Assembly: GCF_021390425.1 (NCBI RefSeq)
Contig: NZ_JAJUWY010000003.1
Coordinates: 156,652 to 220,651, forward strand
Direction: 5' to 3'
DNA: 64,000 bases
Source: Lysobacter sp. GX 14042
GTDB lineage: Bacteria > Pseudomonadota > Gammaproteobacteria > Xanthomonadales > Xanthomonadaceae
Of this stretch, positions 61,760 through 64,000 are shown piece by piece. Each line of letters opens with the position of its first letter. Positions within the stretch are counted from its first letter, which is position 1. Made by a program: the position numbers and the translations under genes. Under the pieces are notes generated by a model. The model saw only the letters and a list, made by a program, of their open reading frames with translations, searched no databases and had not been told where the DNA came from.

Positions 61760-61796
61760 CCTGCGCCTGACGACTGACGACTGGCGGCTTAGGCGC
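61760..61796 (-). other. Possible internally deleted attC between bla gene and next cassette
   Basis: The minus strand reads GCGCCTAAGCCGCC, then a TCGTCAGTCGTC duplication and CAGGCGCAGG. GCCTAAGCCG looks like R'' fused to L'', and CAGGCGCAGG like L'-R' with the TT of GTTAGG altered. GCGCCT and AGGCGC pair. It is probably inactive; the reading as an attC relic is inference. Confidence 0.3.
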
Positions 61797-61812
61797 GACG
61801 GGGGCGCGTGAC

Positions 61813-62628
61813 TCACCCGCCAGTCGCGCGTACCCCGTGCGCCCGAACGAGCGAGATGGTGTGGTCAAGCAAATCCGGCCCACCGGGGACACCGTGGCCC
61901 GGTACGATGATCTCGGCTTCAGGGTACCGCGCCTGGACGCGACGGACCGAAACGGCCCATGCGTCGAGATCGGCGTCCGCCACGTTCCCCGCCGACTGGC
62001 GGGACGCCTCGTGGATAGCACAGCCGCCGAACAGCACGCGCGCCCCAGGCACATAGACGACGAGGTTATCCGGGGCGTGACCCGCACCGGGGTAGAACAC
62101 CTCTACGGGGCCGAGGTCGACGGCATCGCCCGGCGCCGAAAGGTTGTCGAGTGCGCTGGCGGGAACCTCGTTTCCTTCGGCCGCGGCGAGTTGTCGCGTC
62201 AATGGCGCGGCGAACGTGGCTACGCCCGCTCCTTCGAGCGCGCCCACCCCTCCTACCCGGTCGTCGTGGAAGTGCGTTGACAGGGCACGGCGGACGGGGA
62301 GTCCGATTTCAGTTTCGATCGCGGCCAGCAGCGCAACCGTGCTCTCGGTCCCCCATGCCGTGTCAATGAGCAGCAGCCCGTCACCGTCGCGGACGATAAG
62401 GCCGTTGGAGGGGTAGACGGTGCCGCCCACGACCTGCGTTGAAACGTGGACCCACACTCCGTCCCGAATCTGGTGGAGTTGCACCTCACCCATCGGAACC
62501 TCGTCTGCGCTGGGGTGCCGGGTGGCGATAGCGGCGACGGGGGCCGGGGCGTCGGTAGACGTGCCGGATCGGACGGGAGCCGTGGCGCACCCGGCGAAGG
62601 CAACGAGGAGCAGGGCGAGGCGAACCAT
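61813..62628 (-). CDS. VIM-like subclass B1 metallo-beta-lactamase
   Basis: 271 residues. Zinc ligands are all present: H119, H121, D123 in [12 protein letters not shown]184 in [10 protein letters not shown]203 in FGGCAIHE and H245 in VPGHGVPGG. Long blocks such as [32 protein letters not shown] and GDAV-GPVE-FYPG are those of VIM enzymes, more than of NDM or IMP. H206 and R210 correspond to VIM positions 224 and 228. The family hydrolyses penicillins, cephalosporins and carbapenems in the periplasm. The signal peptide [13 protein letters not shown] ends like a lipobox, whereas VIM is soluble. No clear ribosome site; an IS3 remnant lies upstream. Confidence 0.92.
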   Translation of the reverse strand: MVRLALLLVAFAGCATAPVRSGTSTDAPAPVAAIATRHPSADEVPMGEVQLHQIRDGVWVHVSTQVVGGTVYPSNGLIVRDGDGLLLIDTAWGTESTVALLAAIETEIGLPVRRALSTHFHDDRVGGVGALEGAGVATFAAPLTRQLAAAEGNEVPASALDNLSAPGDAVDLGPVEVFYPGAGHAPDNLVVYVPGARVLFGGCAIHEASRQSAGNVADADLDAWAVSVRRVQARYPEAEIIVPGHGVPGGPDLLDHTISLVRAHGVRATGG

Positions 62629-62655
62629 AAGGCAGCGTAGTAGTGGGAAAAAGTA

Positions 62656-62831
62656 GTGGGAGAAAGACCAGACGCCGGCGACGAGCCCAAGGCCGACGTC
62701 TTCAACTACATCGAGATGTTCTACAACACCCGCAGGCAGCACGGCCACAACGACGGGCTGGCTCCGGTAGAGCTCGAGAAGCGGCAATCAATTTGAGGCT
62801 TCGGGGTGTCTACAGAAGCCGGGGCGATTCA
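62656..62831 (+). mobile_element. IS3-family insertion sequence remnant (3' end only)
   Basis: In frame on the plus strand, [20 protein letters not shown] then [12 protein letters not shown] and a TGA at 62794 match the C-terminal end of an IS3-group transposase (DDE domain tail). After the stop, GTGTCTAC-GAAGCCGGGGCGATTCA up to 62831 looks like the terminal inverted repeat. The other end and most of the transposase are missing. It lies between the interrupted 85-residue cassette gene and the metallo-beta-lactamase gene. Confidence 0.75.
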
Positions 62832-63045
62832 GCTTGCTCTTTGTTGCGAGTTGGAACGCCATGTAGGTAGCAACCAGCGCGAGCAAAATTGAGACGCATA
62901 AGATGGCAGGAAGAAGCCACTCCGGTGCGCCCTCAAATGCCCCTACGATACGAGGCCCAGCCAGAGTCCCGGTCAGTGATCCTACGAGAGCGAAAAGGAA
63001 GAATGCTAGTGCCCGGCGAGGTGTCAATTTACGGGGATTAGTCAT
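62788..63045 (-). CDS. Cassette membrane protein truncated by the IS3 remnant
   Basis: 85 codons. The native part has two membrane helices, ALAFFLFALVGSLTGTLAGP and LLPAILCVSILLALVATYMAF, and ends near ATKSK. The last 14 residues (LNRPGFCRHPEASN) are translated from the IS terminal repeat and are not native. Its original stop and attC are gone. A GGGAGAG ribosome site precedes the ATG, which lies 25 nt after the attC core at 63071. Confidence 0.65.
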   Translation of the reverse strand: MTNPRKLTPRRALAFFLFALVGSLTGTLAGPRIVGAFEGAPEWLLPAILCVSILLALVATYMAFQLATKSKLNRPGFCRHPEASN

Positions 63046-63070
63046 CGTCTCTCCCGAAGCTGCTTGTGAG

Positions 63071-63182
63071 GCCTAACGCTCAAGTTAAGCCGAATTGCAG
63101 CGCGTAGCTGGCCACATGGCAAGCTCTTTCTGCCATGTGGACGGCGTAGCGATGCAATTTCGGCTTGAACGCATTGTTAGGG
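63071..63182 (-). other. attC site (112 bp, long palindrome)
   Basis: Minus-strand reading: GCCCTAAC, TTCAAGCCG, a long imperfect palindrome with CACATGGCA arms, CGGCTTAACTTGAGC and core GTTAGGC at 63077-63071. All four boxes are present. The stem shares the CACATGGCAAGCT / CTGCCATGTG segment with the site at 63924, as expected for related attC sites of a resident integron. Confidence 0.88.
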
Positions 63183-63186
63183 CGCA

Positions 63187-63447
63187 CTACGGCACACATT
63201 CATTGTACCGACAACTGCCTGACCCACTGTTGCAGCTATCAATCGATCCATATATCAGCAGGAGTATCACAAAAGCGAAAGCGATCGATCCTCTAGATCT
63301 GTTGGGAGTACTCTGTTTTTCATCCGGAATGGTAAGCAAGGACTTACAGCTGCCGCAGCGGTACTCACCAGTCGTTCGCTGCGCGACCAAGCGATTCATT
63401 CGCCCGCAAGACGGACATTCAACTGCCTTTGTCGGATCGCTTGTCAT
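63187..63447 (-). CDS. Cassette protein: zinc ribbon plus membrane helix
   Basis: 86 residues. The N-terminal half has two CxxC pairs (ECPSCGRMNRL and YRCGSCKSLL), a rubredoxin-like zinc ribbon. It is followed by the membrane helix GSIAFAFVILLLIYGSI and a Cys-containing tail (CNSGSGSCRYNEC). The start follows the attC core at 63458 by 11 nt and the stop abuts the next attC by 4 nt, the compact layout of a gene cassette. Function unknown. Confidence 0.75.
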   Translation of the reverse strand: MTSDPTKAVECPSCGRMNRLVAQRTTGEYRCGSCKSLLTIPDEKQSTPNRSRGSIAFAFVILLLIYGSIDSCNSGSGSCRYNECVP

Positions 63448-63457
63448 CTGAAGTGCG

Positions 63458-63506
63458 GCCTAACGCCGCGCCGCGAAGCGGCGTCGGCTTGAATGAATTG
63501 TTAGGT
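63458..63506 (-). other. attC site (49 bp, short)
   Basis: Minus-strand reading: ACCTAAC, AATTCATTCAAGCCG, a GC-rich stem CGCCGCTTCGCGGCG and core GTTAGGC at 63464-63458. The right-hand L' box is shortened. The left core overlaps the stop codon of the 139-residue cassette gene. Confidence 0.82.
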
Positions 63507-63920
63507 GCCACGCCGGTACTCCGGAATGGACACTAAGCGAACGCCCGCCAGCAGACCCACACCTATACATCCGGGAAGTACCCATGCCCAGTCAGTTGGC
63601 ACTTGGAGCAGTCCGGCCAGGAGCAATGCGAAAGCACCGGCCATGAAAGACCAAGCAGCAAGGTGAAAGCCTTGAAGTGGGCGACTCAAGTCAAGAGGAT
63701 TGTCGCGCCAGTTTGGGGCCGCCCACTCTTTGTCGGAGCGCAGGACGGACATCAAGACAACTCCGAACAACGAGAAACCGGCTAGTATGAGAGGGAAGTA
63801 CCACGTTGGCGGAACCGAAAAATCGTCCGGCATCTGGGCTCGGGCGAGCAGCCATGCCGGCGCAGAGAGGACAACTAAAGCGATCCGAACAATCAGCCAA
63901 GTAGACGATCTACTTCCCAT
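63501..63920 (-). CDS. Cassette membrane protein of unknown function
   Basis: 139 residues with four membrane helices: STWLIVRIALVVLSAPAWLL, TWYFPLILAGFSLFGVVLM, AAWSFMAGAFALLLAGLL and WAWVLPGCIGVGLLAGVRLV. It starts ATG only 3 nt after the attC core of the cassette to its right, and its TAA stop lies inside the next attC. No family recognised. Confidence 0.75.
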   Translation of the reverse strand: MGSRSSTWLIVRIALVVLSAPAWLLARAQMPDDFSVPPTWYFPLILAGFSLFGVVLMSVLRSDKEWAAPNWRDNPLDLSRPLQGFHLAAWSFMAGAFALLLAGLLQVPTDWAWVLPGCIGVGLLAGVRLVSIPEYRRGT

Positions 63921-63923
63921 GGC

Positions 63924-64000
63924 ACCTAACACCTAAGTTAAGCCGAGACGCGTAGTGGAGCGAAGCACATGGCAAGCTGTATCTGCCATGTGCTTTGCGT
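63924..64000 (-). other. attC site, cut by the right edge of the window
   Basis: Core GTTAGGT (63930-63924) and CGGCTTAACTTAGGT are followed by a stem with the CACATGGCAAGCT / CTGCCATGTG arms shared with the site at 63071. The rest of the site and its cassette gene lie beyond base 64000. Confidence 0.82.

Larger units (their letters stand above)
61120..64000 (-). mobile_element. Integron gene-cassette array (distal part, runs off the right edge)
   Basis: Minus-strand genes are each followed by attC-type sites whose minus-strand reading is RYYYAAC ... AAGCCG-stem-CGGCTTA ... GTTAGGY. The array therefore reads right to left, and integrase and attI should lie beyond base 64000. GC is visibly lower than in the rest of the window. 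At least four attC sites are recognisable (61363, 63071, 63458, 63924) and two more are decayed. One IS3 remnant interrupts the array. Confidence 0.82.

Overview
The window is a high-GC (about 70 percent by eye) chromosomal segment of a gammaproteobacterium. Gene content and order point to the Lysobacteraceae/Xanthomonadaceae (Luteimonas or Lysobacter type). The pointers are a monomeric isocitrate dehydrogenase, bioH-bioC, tamA-tamB, tatABC followed by an RDD gene, a long-form QueF, glyQ/glyS, and dispersed palindromes of the GTCATCCCCGCG type. No genus marker such as rRNA is present, so the genus is an inference. The last 3.4 kb is clearly lower in GC.

0-20 kb: the 3' end of a TonB-like gene; an operon of a lipoprotein S33 peptidase plus a NatAB-type ABC exporter; an XRE/membrane-protein pair with its own paired operator; a ferredoxin reductase; the YadGH exporter; a TatD nuclease; HrpB helicase; a REC-histidine kinase; RluE; an odd lipoprotein with a methyltransferase fold; a YtrA-type GntR/ABC operon ending in a metallopeptidase; and isocitrate dehydrogenase. 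The GntR operon and the peptidase-NatAB operon, 10 kb apart, share a nearly identical 22-bp palindromic operator and so probably form one regulon.

20-34 kb: CsaA; a SugE guanidinium exporter behind a guanidine-II (mini-ykkC) riboswitch; small envelope proteins; QueF; ZapE; a cytochrome c5; tRNA-Arg(CCG); UbiA; ComF; BioH and BioC; a DMT exporter; and small secreted proteins. 34-60 kb is mostly housekeeping: MnmG, an SDR with a lysine-rich tail, a CPA1 antiporter, TamB/TamA, GlyS/GlyQ with a small membrane protein wedged between them, two tandem membrane paralogues, RDD-TatCBA, a SYLF protein, ferrochelatase, an M48/YgjP peptidase, RdgC, TtcA and YghU.

60.6-64 kb is a gene-cassette array of an integron, read right to left. 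The integrase and attI are not in the window and should lie beyond base 64000. It holds at least four recognisable attC sites, two of them sharing the same long hairpin stem, and small cassette genes. Among these are half of a CrcB fluoride channel, a cassette gene cut by an IS3-family remnant, and a complete subclass B1 metallo-beta-lactamase of clear VIM type with a possible lipoprotein signal. That enzyme, in an apparently sedentary integron of an environmental-type genome, is the most interesting item in the window. Whether it is new cannot be settled without a database search.
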